Shown here: piece by piece, positions 42,850-52,425 of the stretch
Layout of the letters: the number at the start of each line of letters is the position of its first letter
How positions within the stretch are numbered: the first letter of the stretch is position 1
Assembly: GCA_002869685.1 (NCBI GenBank)
Contig: PKUE01000007.1
Location: forward strand, 1-64,000
DNA from: Desulfuromonas sp.
GTDB lineage: Bacteria > Desulfobacterota > Desulfuromonadia > Desulfuromonadales > Desulfuromonadaceae
DNA: 64,000 nt
Direction of reading: 5' to 3'
The notes under the pieces: generated by a model
The model's input: only the letters and a program-made list of their open reading frames with translations
What the model was told of the DNA's origin: nothing
Database searches by the model: none
Translations under genes and position numbers: made by a program

Positions 42850-43242
42850 ATGTTTATAAGGTTCCTTATTTTATTTATAACCGTGCCAATTGTAGAAATT
42901 TATGTCCTCCTGCAAGCGGGAGAAATTATTGGGCTTGCACCAACGATTGCCCTTATTTTGCTGACCGGAATCGCCGGTGCCTATCTGGCCAGAACCCAAG
43001 GTACACAAACAATTCAAAAGATTCAGATTGCATTAAATCGCGGTGAGATGCCGACGGAGGAATTAATTGATGGCGCCATGATCCTTGCCGGCGGATTAAC
43101 ATTATTAACGCCGGGGTTTTGTACAGATCTGATGGGGTTCTGTTTATTGGTTCCGACAACGCGATCAATCATCAAGGGGTGGGTTCGCCATTGGCTGGCA
43201 AGAATGGCGTCACAGGGAAACATAAGAATTTATCGTGGGTAG
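42850..43242 (+). CDS. fxsA: FxsA-family cytoplasmic membrane protein
   Basis: The 130-residue protein has three hydrophobic spans: FIRFLILFITVPIVEIYVLL, IGLAPTIALILLTGIAGAYLA and AMILAGGLTLLTPGFCTDLM. The EIYVLLQAG and LTPGF(C/L)TD motifs are the FxsA signature. In E. coli FxsA overproduction relieves phage T7 exclusion by F plasmids; its natural role is unclear. AGAGGT precedes the ATG. It lies alone after the AT-rich gap. Confidence 0.9.
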   Translation: MFIRFLILFITVPIVEIYVLLQAGEIIGLAPTIALILLTGIAGAYLARTQGTQTIQKIQIALNRGEMPTEELIDGAMILAGGLTLLTPGFCTDLMGFCLLVPTTRSIIKGWVRHWLARMASQGNIRIYRG

Positions 43243-43243
43243 T

Positions 43244-43267
43244 GCGTGGAGGGACATCCCCCCACGC
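43244..43267. terminator. GC-rich hairpin between convergent fxsA and methyltransferase
   Basis: GCGTGGAGGG and CCCCCCACGC pair over 10 bp with one mismatch around a 4-base loop, just after the fxsA stop and 13 bp from the methyltransferase stop. No T-run follows, so it is only a possible bidirectional terminator. Confidence 0.4.
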
Positions 43268-43279
43268 GGTAGCACTTAC

Positions 43280-43909
43280 TCACGAGCGTTTTCCGGTCAC
43301 CAGGAAAACCGTATAATACTGCTCTTCGCCTTGGCGTTGTTTCACTATGGTGTGCACCGTCCTGGCGGTCACTTCAATCAGACCAAGCTCCTGAAAGGTC
43401 GCCATCAACCATTGTCGATCGATACCATGATGAAAGACGCCGGTCGGATCATCATGAAAATGACCATCCTCACGATCAAGATCAGCCAGAGCCAGATAGC
43501 CCCCCGGAGCCAGATGATCGACCATCGCCTGGATCATCGGTTCAAGGGTGGCGATGTGATGTAACACCATAGAACTGTAGATCATATCGAAACGACGTGA
43601 TAAGTGAGTGGGAAACTGATGATCACTCAGACAGGTCTCAATACGATCAGCCAGACCCGCGGCAGCCGCCTTTTCACGGGTCACTTCAAGCATCTGTTCG
43701 GCACTATCTACGGCGAGCACCTGACGCAAAGCAGTGAGCAGGTTAAAAGTCACCAACCCGGTTCCGCAGCCGAAATCAAGAGCATCCATTGTCTCGGACA
43801 AAGGAACAGCCTGCCGGATTCCCTCAGCTACAGCAGCAGCCAGTTCCACTCGACGCGGTTTATCATCCCAATTCAGGGCGACCTTGTTAAAATCTTTGGT
43901 TTCAGACAT
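43280..43909 (-). CDS. Class I SAM-dependent methyltransferase
   Basis: The 209-residue Rossmann methyltransferase has LDFGCGTGLVTFNLLTAL as SAM motif I, an acidic AVDSAEQML motif II and FDMIYSSMVLHHI as motif IV/post-motif. This is the Methyltransf_11 type and the substrate cannot be told. ATG 43909 is preferred to the TTG in the track because GGAG lies 7 bp before it. It overlaps the AddA-like gene by 8 bp, yet a role in DNA repair is not implied. Confidence 0.85.
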   Translation of the reverse strand: MSETKDFNKVALNWDDKPRRVELAAAVAEGIRQAVPLSETMDALDFGCGTGLVTFNLLTALRQVLAVDSAEQMLEVTREKAAAAGLADRIETCLSDHQFPTHLSRRFDMIYSSMVLHHIATLEPMIQAMVDHLAPGGYLALADLDREDGHFHDDPTGVFHHGIDRQWLMATFQELGLIEVTARTVHTIVKQRQGEEQYYTVFLVTGKRS

Positions 43910-46900
43910 CTTCATCTCCAATCTGATTCAATTCATACCACCCGTCACACGCTGGAAAGTACAACGCACAGCGACAGGTGTGTTCAGGATCCAAACGGTT
44001 CAGCAAACGAGCATAACGCATTAATTGCGACGCATACTGTTCTGCCTGCTGTTGATAGAATACCTCCCTCGATAACGCACCGGGCTGGGCACTTTTATAA
44101 TCAACAACCCAACGCTCATCGCCAATGACAAAAGTACGGTCGATAATCACCTGAACCAACTCACCATCCAACTCTCCGGTCAGAGCGTATTCGCATTCAC
44201 TCTGCGCATGGTCGTCAAGCAACCAACGCCCCCGTTCACTGGTCAACGTCGATTCCAGCATAGCGATCACCCGTTCCACAGCCGGTAACAATTGGGCTTC
44301 AGCAACACCGCAGGCAAACAGTTGCTGGCGGATTCGCTCTCCCACCCACTGCGGGAGGCCTATAGCCGAACGCAGACCGGGATCTCGAACGAACCGCTCT
44401 AACCAATCATGCGTCACGGTACCGACATGACTGGCGAGGTTGGCACGGTGCACTTCTGACAGTGCCGTACTATACGTGCTTGCGATCGAGCGCGCTTCTG
44501 TTGCAGGCAAAGGTTCGGCACGTCGAACAAAAGTGGCAGCAGTCGGTTCGGCAACCTCCTCCTCCCCTTCTGCAGCACACGCAGAAAAAGCCTGTTCCAC
44601 GGCTGGCCACAATGTCTGTAGCAGTGATCCCGGAGCGGGTTGAGGTTGGCCATCCTTATTCGCCGTGGCATGTCCATACAGATACAGATGGCGCCTGGCC
44701 CGTGTCACAGCAACATACAGAAGGCGCGCCACTTCATAAGTTTCCTTACGTTGTTCCATCCGTCCAAGAAGCTTGTAAATGGGATCAGGCGGATCGCCCG
44801 GTGCTGTAATCGGTGCCAGCAGCAAACCATGATCGGGATGTTCCAGCCAGCGCATCAAGGGTTGATCACTGCCGCGTGATTTTCGGCCAAGGCCGGGAAG
44901 AATCACATGGTCAAATTCAAGACCTTTGGCTTTATGGATCGTCATGATCTGCAACGGGTTGTCTTCGTGGGTTGGAGACGCGGCAAACAAATGACTCAGC
45001 CGCTCGGTAAACACTTCAAAGCTGAGCAGATCGCCACCATAATCAAGCTCCTCCAGCAACTGCAGCAATTGTTCAACCTCCTCATCAGGAGGCTCGACAT
45101 AACACAATGCCCCTTGCAACTGCTGCCAGCTGTGTTCGATCAACTGCCGCAGTGGGACCTGGCCTCGTTGACGGCGAGCAGCGTCAACCACCCCAACCAC
45201 GCTGGTTAAACGCTGACGCGCTGGCTCACTCAACTGAGCTAAACGGCCATCGTCATGCATCAGGCGCAACACGGTTTCATCCTCTTGCTGCGGCGCAAAT
45301 AACGCCAATTCAGTCAGGGTCAATCCACACCAGGGAGCCCGCAACACCGTCAACCAGCTTAAACTGTCGCCACTGTGCAACAGGGCACGAATCAGAGCAA
45401 CAAGGTCGGAAACGGCCGGACGTTGCGCCAGAACATCGATATCCTGAGCCTGATAAGGGATCTGATGCTGATGCAACAACGGCAACAACGCCTCTAGGTG
45501 ACGGCGTGACCGCACCAGAACAGCAACACTTTGTGTTGCTGAACGCTCCCGCAATTTAAGAATGAGATCGACCACCTCACGGGCCTCTTCGACCGGTGCA
45601 CTGTGCAAACGGGGGAATACTGAAACCGGCGCATTGTCCAGAGCAGGACAGACAGATTGTGCCATCGAATAGCATACTGCTCCGCTGCCACGGTCTTCAC
45701 GTTCAGGGAAAATCGTCGGGAACCACTGATTGAACCATTCAACCAGGCCCTTCTGGCTGCGAAAATTTGCCTGCAATTGAAGGGATGAAAGAGTTACATC
45801 ACCAACACCGCGCTGGCCAGCCTGAAGGAACAGGCCCACTTCCGCTTCACGAAAACGGTAAATAGACTGCATGGGGTCACCAACCACAAACAGGGTCCGG
45901 CCATCCTGACCATTCCAACCACTAATCAGGGTGGATAACAGATCAAATTGCAACCAGGACGTATCCTGAAATTCATCAATCAGAATATGCTCAATCTGCC
46001 GATCCAGCTTCAGCAGCTGTTCAGTGGGTTGCCCACTGTCAATCAGTGACTGACGGGCTTTGAGCGCAATTTCAGTAAAATCAACTTCACCATGGCGACG
46101 AAAAACCAACCACAACTCAGCCACAAGGGGTGGCAAGACATCAAGTAAAGCTTCAAGAGTTTTCCACTGTTTAGCGGAATAGCCGCCCTGTGGCAAATCG
46201 GTGATCTGAGCCAGCGCAGCGCAATCATGATCTTCAAGAACCGCAAGCAGTTCTTTCATGCGGTTTTTCATGGTCAGAAGTGGTTCTTTTTTATCGGCAG
46301 GAAAACCGCACGTTTTATCACAACGCCTGCGCCACTCTCCTTTACCGGTCAGCAGCAGATCGGCAAGACCACGCCAGACCGGCATGGCGGTCAAAGTAGG
46401 TTGAGGAAAAGACCGCTCACCGGCCAACTGGCATAACGGACGACTTTCCCCCGCCAACTGGCTGGCAGCAAAATCACCCAACGTCATCACTTCATCGCGA
46501 ACCGAAGCGGGAATCGTTTCGGCGGCAGCAATCAGCTGCTCGGCCAGTACCGCCTCAAGGGCATCCTGCAGTGACTGACGTTGTTGCACATTATCACTGA
46601 ACAGATGGCGCAACCATTGATCCCGGCGTTCGAGCAAATGGATCAGCAGTGACTCCAATCGATCGGAACGGTTGTCCATATGGTGCAGCAGTTGCTGCAA
46701 TCCTTGCTTGAGCGTGTGTGATGGGCGCGACAGATGAACAAGATCCCGAACAGCCTGACGGTAAAGCTGACGCGGATGGGCACTGACGGCAGGCAAGCCC
46801 CCCAACCGACTCAGCCAGGGCATCTGGGCAACCAGAGAGGCATTGAAGCTGTCAATTGTCTGAATCTGTAACTGATCGGAAAAATCGAACAGATTCCAGC

Positions 46901-47219
46901 CCAGACTTTGGCTGCGCTCAAGCACGGCTTTGGCCAGCAGATGCGTGGTACGCTGATGATCGGCCGCGTCTACCGGCAGCGGGCATTGTCCATCCGACAA
47001 AGCATCAAGCACCCGCTGACGCATTTCCGCTGCCGCTTTACGGGTAAACGTGATAGCCAGAACGGCATCCGGCCGCTCAACGCGTGCCAACAGGGCGAGA
47101 AAACGCTGGATCAGCAATCCGGTTTTGCCGGAACCGGCTGGCGCACGTACCAGACACGAGCGAGTCGGATCAACCGCAAGGCGGCGCGCTTCACCATCAC
47201 TAAGAGAACCGTCCGTCAC
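43902..47219 (-). CDS. UvrD/RecB-like helicase-nuclease (AddA type)
   Basis: This superfamily I helicase of about 1105 residues has a C-terminal nuclease domain. Motifs run in order: Walker A RAPAGSGKTGLLIQRFLAL, Ia AITFTRKAAAEMRQR, Walker B LIDEFQDTSWLQFDLL, III VVGDPMQSIYRFREA, V MTIHKAKGLEFDHVILP and VI LLYVAVTRARRHLYLYG. The PD-(D/E)xK motif is ERWVVDYKS near the end. It should process double-strand breaks with its neighbour. The start is GTG 47219 behind GAGGAGGAG; the track TTG overlaps the neighbour's stop. Confidence 0.93.
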   Translation of the reverse strand: MTDGSLSDGEARRLAVDPTRSCLVRAPAGSGKTGLLIQRFLALLARVERPDAVLAITFTRKAAAEMRQRVLDALSDGQCPLPVDAADHQRTTHLLAKAVLERSQSLGWNLFDFSDQLQIQTIDSFNASLVAQMPWLSRLGGLPAVSAHPRQLYRQAVRDLVHLSRPSHTLKQGLQQLLHHMDNRSDRLESLLIHLLERRDQWLRHLFSDNVQQRQSLQDALEAVLAEQLIAAAETIPASVRDEVMTLGDFAASQLAGESRPLCQLAGERSFPQPTLTAMPVWRGLADLLLTGKGEWRRRCDKTCGFPADKKEPLLTMKNRMKELLAVLEDHDCAALAQITDLPQGGYSAKQWKTLEALLDVLPPLVAELWLVFRRHGEVDFTEIALKARQSLIDSGQPTEQLLKLDRQIEHILIDEFQDTSWLQFDLLSTLISGWNGQDGRTLFVVGDPMQSIYRFREAEVGLFLQAGQRGVGDVTLSSLQLQANFRSQKGLVEWFNQWFPTIFPEREDRGSGAVCYSMAQSVCPALDNAPVSVFPRLHSAPVEEAREVVDLILKLRERSATQSVAVLVRSRRHLEALLPLLHQHQIPYQAQDIDVLAQRPAVSDLVALIRALLHSGDSLSWLTVLRAPWCGLTLTELALFAPQQEDETVLRLMHDDGRLAQLSEPARQRLTSVVGVVDAARRQRGQVPLRQLIEHSWQQLQGALCYVEPPDEEVEQLLQLLEELDYGGDLLSFEVFTERLSHLFAASPTHEDNPLQIMTIHKAKGLEFDHVILPGLGRKSRGSDQPLMRWLEHPDHGLLLAPITAPGDPPDPIYKLLGRMEQRKETYEVARLLYVAVTRARRHLYLYGHATANKDGQPQPAPGSLLQTLWPAVEQAFSACAAEGEEEVAEPTAATFVRRAEPLPATEARSIASTYSTALSEVHRANLASHVGTVTHDWLERFVRDPGLRSAIGLPQWVGERIRQQLFACGVAEAQLLPAVERVIAMLESTLTSERGRWLLDDHAQSECEYALTGELDGELVQVIIDRTFVIGDERWVVDYKSAQPGALSREVFYQQQAEQYASQLMRYARLLNRLDPEHTCRCALYFPACDGWYELNQIGDEDV

Positions 47220-47220
47220 C

Positions 47221-49866
47221 CTACTCCTCCTCAACCGTTATCTGCCCCTGCAGATCAATCCGACATAGCCCTTTGAGGTCACAATACAAACACACCTTCT
47301 GGTGGACCGGAAGAACAGCCGCATCACCATCGGCATACCGATGCGCGCTCTGCTCAAGTTGCTGACGCCAGCATTCCAGCAATCCATGCCAACTGTCCAC
47401 CTGGGGGTGAACCCCGCGACTTTTGGCGACACTACGGACTCCGTCCACAAGCTGGTCCTCTTCAGCAACCCCTTTAAAACAACACTCGCCGTGGCTGACC
47501 TGAGCAAAGGTCACCGCCGCAACCTGACCATCCATCCCCATCACTGCATAAACCGGCAATTGAGGTTCAAACAGGACCTCCCCCACCAGGTCAGCCGCGG
47601 TCACCTTGCCGGTTTTGTAGTCGATGACCAGCTGACGGCCATCATGCAGCATATCAATACGGTCTGGAATCGTTGTCAGTCGCAGTGGGCCAACTTCAAG
47701 TTGTTGCCGCTGCTCAACCAGATCAACGCGAAACATCGGACGCTGCTGTTCCACCTGCAACCACTCACAGACCAGCTGACACAGCCGTTGTCGTTCGACA
47801 GCCAGCACGCCTCGTTCATGGGGGGAAAATCGTGTCGCAGCGATCACACGATCAACATGCGACGCGACCCGCTGCGCCAGAGCATCGTCATCAAGGCCGA
47901 GCAGACCCTGTTGATCCATGGTCTGCTGCCAGAATCCCTGCAAAACCCGATGAAGCAGATCCCCTCTGCGGCGACTGGTCAGACCCGGCTGCGGCACTTC
48001 AAGAGCCCTGATTTTCAAACGGTAATGAAGATAGGCTTTAAAGGGGCACTGAACCTGTTCTTTAAGCAAACCGGTACCACCAGTAATCGGTAATGCGCGC
48101 TGTGCTGCGGAAAGAGGCGTTGCCCGACTATCTTCAAGAAATTCAAGGGGAACAGGAACCGAATCAGGGTCGCCATCCACCACCACCGGAATCGGCTGAA
48201 AATTGAAACGCTGCAACAGGAACGGGCTCCCCTGACAGTCCCGTTCATCAACCATCGTCGCATAACTGACAACGACCTGCGGCGCCGACTGGCACAAACG
48301 ATCGAGCATCAACCGGGCATAGTTCGTTTCGTGCACGCAACTGCTGTGGGGCATATGCATCTGTTTCTGCACAGCGACCGGCAAAAAGGGATTAAAGGAA
48401 ACCTGACCGGGAAACACCTTTTCCGTGGCACCGCTCAACCACAACGCGTCGAAACTCAACCCGGCAGTTTCCAGCAGGCCGACAATCTGCAGCCGATTAT
48501 CCTGCGCTTTGGGTTGAAACAGGAGCTCACGGGCCAATCGAGCCAGAGTCGCCACCGCCTGTTGGCGGGAGAATGTGTCACGTACAAGTCCCAATCGCGA
48601 CAAGCCTCCGAGAATCTTATCATTCCAGGCCGCAAAAACCTGATAGGATGCGCTGTCAAGGGGCTGCTCTCCCGGCCAGCCAACCCGTTCGAGCAGCATT
48701 GCCACCCGTTCGACCCACGGTCCCGCACCAGAGTGCTCGTGCAGACGGACAAAGTCATGCACCTGGGCAAAGATTCCAAGCAGCAGCTCAGACACGTTCG
48801 GCTGCCGCCGCAGCATTTCAATCAGTTGCCCCAGTGAAATTCGCAACACATTATTGCGGCGCAGCTGACATTCCAACAATGCCCGGTGATCAGCCTCCTT
48901 GACCCCGCCGGCAAACCACGGGCAGCGCAACAGATAACTCAAGGTATCAAATTCAACTTCATCCTCCAGCTGCAGCAAGGTCAAGGCAGCGGTCACCATC
49001 CCCTGATCCGCCAGCGGTGTTCCCAAAGAGATATTGAAGCTGTCCACCGGCACCCGCTCGGGAAATTCTGATCGCGCCAGCTCACGGGCAAAAATTCGTT
49101 GTGCTAACGGTTGCAAACGCTGCAATTCGGGAATCACCACCGCAACCACCCCCACCTGCTCTTCGAGCTGGCGTCGCGCCCACTGCGCCGCGCTGCGCAA
49201 TTCGTGACTTTCGTCATCGGCATAATAAGCGTCAAGGACAACATCCTCGACAGCATGGGGGGCAAGCAGATGAACGGGACAGCCTGCTTCATCCAGACCT
49301 GTTTTCAACTGCAACAACTGTGGAGTCAATTCATCAAAGCCAAGCCAGACCATTCCTCCGGGCAACAGACAGTGCCCCTGAGCAACCAGCTGTTGCACGT
49401 AGCCTGGGAGTTGGCGCGAATCGAGCCAGTTCTGCTGCTGACAACGGCGCAGAAAACTGCGTCGCCAGCGAACAAAAGCCTCCTGCTCGGGACCCAGCGC
49501 CGTATAATCATCAACCAGATAGGCACAACAGAGTCCATGGGCGCGTTCAACCTGCCGCACCGTGGCCTGGACTTGTAGCAGATCATAATCCGACTGCTGC
49601 AGATCGTCCTCAACCACTTGTTCCCACACGGCCATGGACTGAGTCGAATCGAGCAGCATTTTCCCACGACCATAGCGACTGACCGCCTGCTGCAACCAGT
49701 CATCAAGGGGGCGAATTGGCGGCGTCTGCCAGACGGTTACACCATCTCGGCGCTGTTTTCCAGCATAACTGTCGAGTAGGGCACGGGACAGACGACGATT
49801 GACAGTGACAACTTCATACCCTTGAGCGAGAAGAGGCCAAACAGGATGATCAACAGGAAAAGCCAT
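47221..49866 (-). CDS. AddB-like DNA repair nuclease (inactivated helicase, PD-(D/E)xK)
   Basis: The 881-residue partner of the AddA-like protein has no intact Walker A in its N-terminal helicase-like part. The middle holds a DALWLSGATEKVFPG segment, a degenerate helicase motif. The C-terminal nuclease carries LVIDYKTGKV and a cysteine group VCLYCDLKGLCRI that probably binds an iron-sulphur cluster as in AddB. Length and layout fit the family of probable DNA repair proteins related to AddB (TIGR03623 type). The stop lies directly before the AddA start, so equal amounts are expected. Confidence 0.85.
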   Translation of the reverse strand: MAFPVDHPVWPLLAQGYEVVTVNRRLSRALLDSYAGKQRRDGVTVWQTPPIRPLDDWLQQAVSRYGRGKMLLDSTQSMAVWEQVVEDDLQQSDYDLLQVQATVRQVERAHGLCCAYLVDDYTALGPEQEAFVRWRRSFLRRCQQQNWLDSRQLPGYVQQLVAQGHCLLPGGMVWLGFDELTPQLLQLKTGLDEAGCPVHLLAPHAVEDVVLDAYYADDESHELRSAAQWARRQLEEQVGVVAVVIPELQRLQPLAQRIFARELARSEFPERVPVDSFNISLGTPLADQGMVTAALTLLQLEDEVEFDTLSYLLRCPWFAGGVKEADHRALLECQLRRNNVLRISLGQLIEMLRRQPNVSELLLGIFAQVHDFVRLHEHSGAGPWVERVAMLLERVGWPGEQPLDSASYQVFAAWNDKILGGLSRLGLVRDTFSRQQAVATLARLARELLFQPKAQDNRLQIVGLLETAGLSFDALWLSGATEKVFPGQVSFNPFLPVAVQKQMHMPHSSCVHETNYARLMLDRLCQSAPQVVVSYATMVDERDCQGSPFLLQRFNFQPIPVVVDGDPDSVPVPLEFLEDSRATPLSAAQRALPITGGTGLLKEQVQCPFKAYLHYRLKIRALEVPQPGLTSRRRGDLLHRVLQGFWQQTMDQQGLLGLDDDALAQRVASHVDRVIAATRFSPHERGVLAVERQRLCQLVCEWLQVEQQRPMFRVDLVEQRQQLEVGPLRLTTIPDRIDMLHDGRQLVIDYKTGKVTAADLVGEVLFEPQLPVYAVMGMDGQVAAVTFAQVSHGECCFKGVAEEDQLVDGVRSVAKSRGVHPQVDSWHGLLECWRQQLEQSAHRYADGDAAVLPVHQKVCLYCDLKGLCRIDLQGQITVEEE

Positions 49867-49887
49867 AGAGTTAGGTCATTAACCGCG

Positions 49888-51321
49888 TTAATGGGGGGTT
49901 GTAGGGAGTTGGTGAAATGGAAAGCGGATCCGATACACCGCCCCAGCCAACGAATCACTCATATAGAGGTAACCGTCCGGACCAACAACCAGATCACGCG
50001 GTCGGCCCCAGGGCGTACCATCCACACTCCAACCGCTGATCAGATCAATGCCCCAGCCGGTAATACGACCGGAGGGATCCAGAGGCATCGCCATCAGCCG
50101 GAAGCCTTGATTCTTTTTGCCATATTCCGAGCCATTCAAAGCCACGTAAACCATTGACCGAAAGACAGAATCGGCCTTTAAACGATCACCGAAAACAAGT
50201 CCCGCTGGAGAAGAGAGCGAAGGTAATGACATCAATGCCGGTATTGTCGCCTGACAGATGCCGTCCGAGCCCAGCTGTTCATCAGGCTGCCGATCGGCGT
50301 AGCAGAAAGGCCAGCCATAGTCACCCTGATCACGTAAGACGTTCAGCTCATCTGGATGAACATTAAAGCCGATAGTTTCAGGGCTGTTCTCAGTGCCCCA
50401 CAGTGAGCCGCTGACCGGATGAAACGCCAACCCCATACATTGATGAAGACCTGCGGCAAAGGGATGGCTGTGTCCCTGCTGGTCAATACGCAAAACTGCA
50501 GCATAACGCCAGTCGTGTTGATAATTTTTCAAATGACCAGCGGAGACGGAGAGAAACAGCTCCCCCTGTTCAGACAGGGTCAGGGCGTGATACCACTGCT
50601 CACGAGCCGAGGGCAGATCGTCACTGAAAATCTGGGTCGTCCGCAGTGCCTCCTGATCCAGGGGGCCAATACGCACGATCTGCTCTGCTGTCGCCACATA
50701 AAGGGTCTGCCCATCAACAACCAGCCCCGAAGGACGGTCGAGGTCGCGTGCGATTACCGTTGTCTCGTCACTGACACCATCACCATCGTAATCGCGGAGT
50801 CGGACAACTTTACCCACCTTGGAGAGGCTGACATAAAGATCACCCTGCGATGAAACAGCCAGTCCCTGTGCTTCCACCAGCCCGGCCGCAAAGACTGAAA
50901 TATCCAGACGTCCGGCAACGTTGAGGGTACGGTCTTCGGCCAGAGCACCATGGCGCAGAGTTTCCGGCACGCGCAAGGTCCGTTGATGGATCGGCAACAA
51001 CAGTTTTTTAAGATCGCGATAGGCAAGGTCGTGCTTGGCCACCGGATGAAACGCCCGAAACACATGGGAATCCAACTCGGGAGGCCAGATTTGCACCAAC
51101 AAGGTGTGAGCACTGAGTACCGACAGGGGAATTGCCACCAGCAGACCACCGCGACCGCAGTTTTTGACCACTAAGCCGAGCCCGGCACCGATGATGAAGG
51201 TCGACATAAACCACAACCAGTTGGTTGTGAACGGCACCTCCAGGTGGCGAACCGCCATCGAGATGAAGACCCCCGACGTCAGCAGCAGTGTAAAAAAAGC
51301 GAATCGGAGCAGATAACGCAC
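49888..51321 (-). CDS. Membrane-anchored PQQ-dependent sugar dehydrogenase-like beta-propeller
   Basis: The 477-residue protein has three N-terminal hydrophobic spans (about 4-25, 34-52, 58-77) and then a six-bladed propeller of the soluble glucose/sorbosone dehydrogenase type. Signs are SSQGDLYVSLSKVGKVVRL with the calcium loop DYDGDGVSDE, the GLHQCMGLAFHPVSGSLWGT blade, and GRPRDLVVGPDGYLYMSDS. Many such proteins lack proven PQQ binding. Substrate and cofactor remain unknown. It starts with GTG behind AAGGAGACG. It is probably periplasmic. Confidence 0.75.
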   Translation of the reverse strand: MRYLLRFAFFTLLLTSGVFISMAVRHLEVPFTTNWLWFMSTFIIGAGLGLVVKNCGRGGLLVAIPLSVLSAHTLLVQIWPPELDSHVFRAFHPVAKHDLAYRDLKKLLLPIHQRTLRVPETLRHGALAEDRTLNVAGRLDISVFAAGLVEAQGLAVSSQGDLYVSLSKVGKVVRLRDYDGDGVSDETTVIARDLDRPSGLVVDGQTLYVATAEQIVRIGPLDQEALRTTQIFSDDLPSAREQWYHALTLSEQGELFLSVSAGHLKNYQHDWRYAAVLRIDQQGHSHPFAAGLHQCMGLAFHPVSGSLWGTENSPETIGFNVHPDELNVLRDQGDYGWPFCYADRQPDEQLGSDGICQATIPALMSLPSLSSPAGLVFGDRLKADSVFRSMVYVALNGSEYGKKNQGFRLMAMPLDPSGRITGWGIDLISGWSVDGTPWGRPRDLVVGPDGYLYMSDSLAGAVYRIRFPFHQLPTTPH

Positions 51322-51429
51322 AGTCTCGTCTCCTTGCCACAGCGAAGTGGGTCATTGATCAACAGCCCACTAAAGAATAATCACAAATACGATGCTTGTC
51401 GGCCAACCGGCGGCTCTACCCTGTTCGGG

Positions 51430-52425
51430 CTAATCCCCCAAATGACGCGATGGAACCAGGTAGTTGACCACGTAATCCCGCACGGCATCGCACAGAGAAG
51501 TCTGCGATTGTTCAAATCCGGCGGCGCGCAGTTTGCTCACATCTGAGCACGTATAATATTGGTATTTTGCTTTAAGATGTTCCGGCATCTCAACATATTC
51601 AATAACCGGGTCGCGATTCAGGGCAGAGAAAATTGCCCCGGCCAACTCATTCCAGGTGCTGGCTCCTGAACTCCCAATGTTGAAAATGCCATTTGCCTGG
51701 CGGTTCTCGAGAAAGAATAGCGACATATCGACCACGTCTTTAACATAAACAAAATCACGCTTTTGTTCGCCATGCTCATATTCTGGTCGATATGACTTGA
51801 ACAGACCGATTTTTCCGGTTTCAAGAATTTGATGATAGGCTTTGATCACCAGGGAACTCATCTCCCCCTTATGGTATTCATTGGGACCGAAAACGTTGAA
51901 AAATTTCAGGCCGACAATCTGATCAAGAATCCCTTCACGACGGGCCCATTGATCAAACATCTGCTTGGAGTAGCCGTACATATTCAGTGGCCGCAAACCG
52001 TCAAGGGCGGACTCATCATCCGCAAAGCCGTTTTCACCATCACCATAAGTTGCCGCACTTGACGCATAGATAAATCGGGCATCAGAATGCAAAGCCAACC
52101 GCGCCATATGCTTGGTGTACTCAAAATTATTGTGCACCAGGTAGCGCGCGTCCAGCTCAGTGGTTGAAGAACACGCTCCCATATGCAAAATCGCCTCAAT
52201 CCCTTTTTCACCCAGATCAAAGCGTTGCTCAATCTGGCCATGAAGCACCAGTTCGAGAAAATCATCTTTTTCGATATAGTCGCGATAGCGTAATGCCACC
52301 AGATTTTTCCACTTTTCACTGTGGCCGAGAGAATCGACAATGACAATGTCATCGCGCCCCATCTGGTTCAGCTTCCATACCATGGCACTACCGATAAACC
52401 CTGCCCCACCTGTAACAATAATCAC
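51430..52425 (-). CDS. hldD: ADP-L-glycero-D-manno-heptose-6-epimerase
   Basis: This 331-residue extended short-chain dehydrogenase has IIVTGGAGFIGSAMVWKLN at the NADP site. The HldD-specific catalytic regions are HMGACSSTTELDARYLVHNN and YASSAATYGDGENGF, followed by YGYSKQMFD (Tyr-x3-Lys). It makes the heptose of the lipopolysaccharide inner core, confirming a Gram-negative envelope. It uses a GTG start behind AAAGGA. No other LPS genes are adjacent. Confidence 0.95.
   Translation of the reverse strand: MIIVTGGAGFIGSAMVWKLNQMGRDDIVIVDSLGHSEKWKNLVALRYRDYIEKDDFLELVLHGQIEQRFDLGEKGIEAILHMGACSSTTELDARYLVHNNFEYTKHMARLALHSDARFIYASSAATYGDGENGFADDESALDGLRPLNMYGYSKQMFDQWARREGILDQIVGLKFFNVFGPNEYHKGEMSSLVIKAYHQILETGKIGLFKSYRPEYEHGEQKRDFVYVKDVVDMSLFFLENRQANGIFNIGSSGASTWNELAGAIFSALNRDPVIEYVEMPEHLKAKYQYYTCSDVSKLRAAGFEQSQTSLCDAVRDYVVNYLVPSRHLGD

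Noticed and set aside
47302-48093. 263-aa plus-strand ORF opposite the AddB-like gene
   Set aside because: Shadow frame with no recognisable domain; the minus-strand frame carries clear nuclease motifs.
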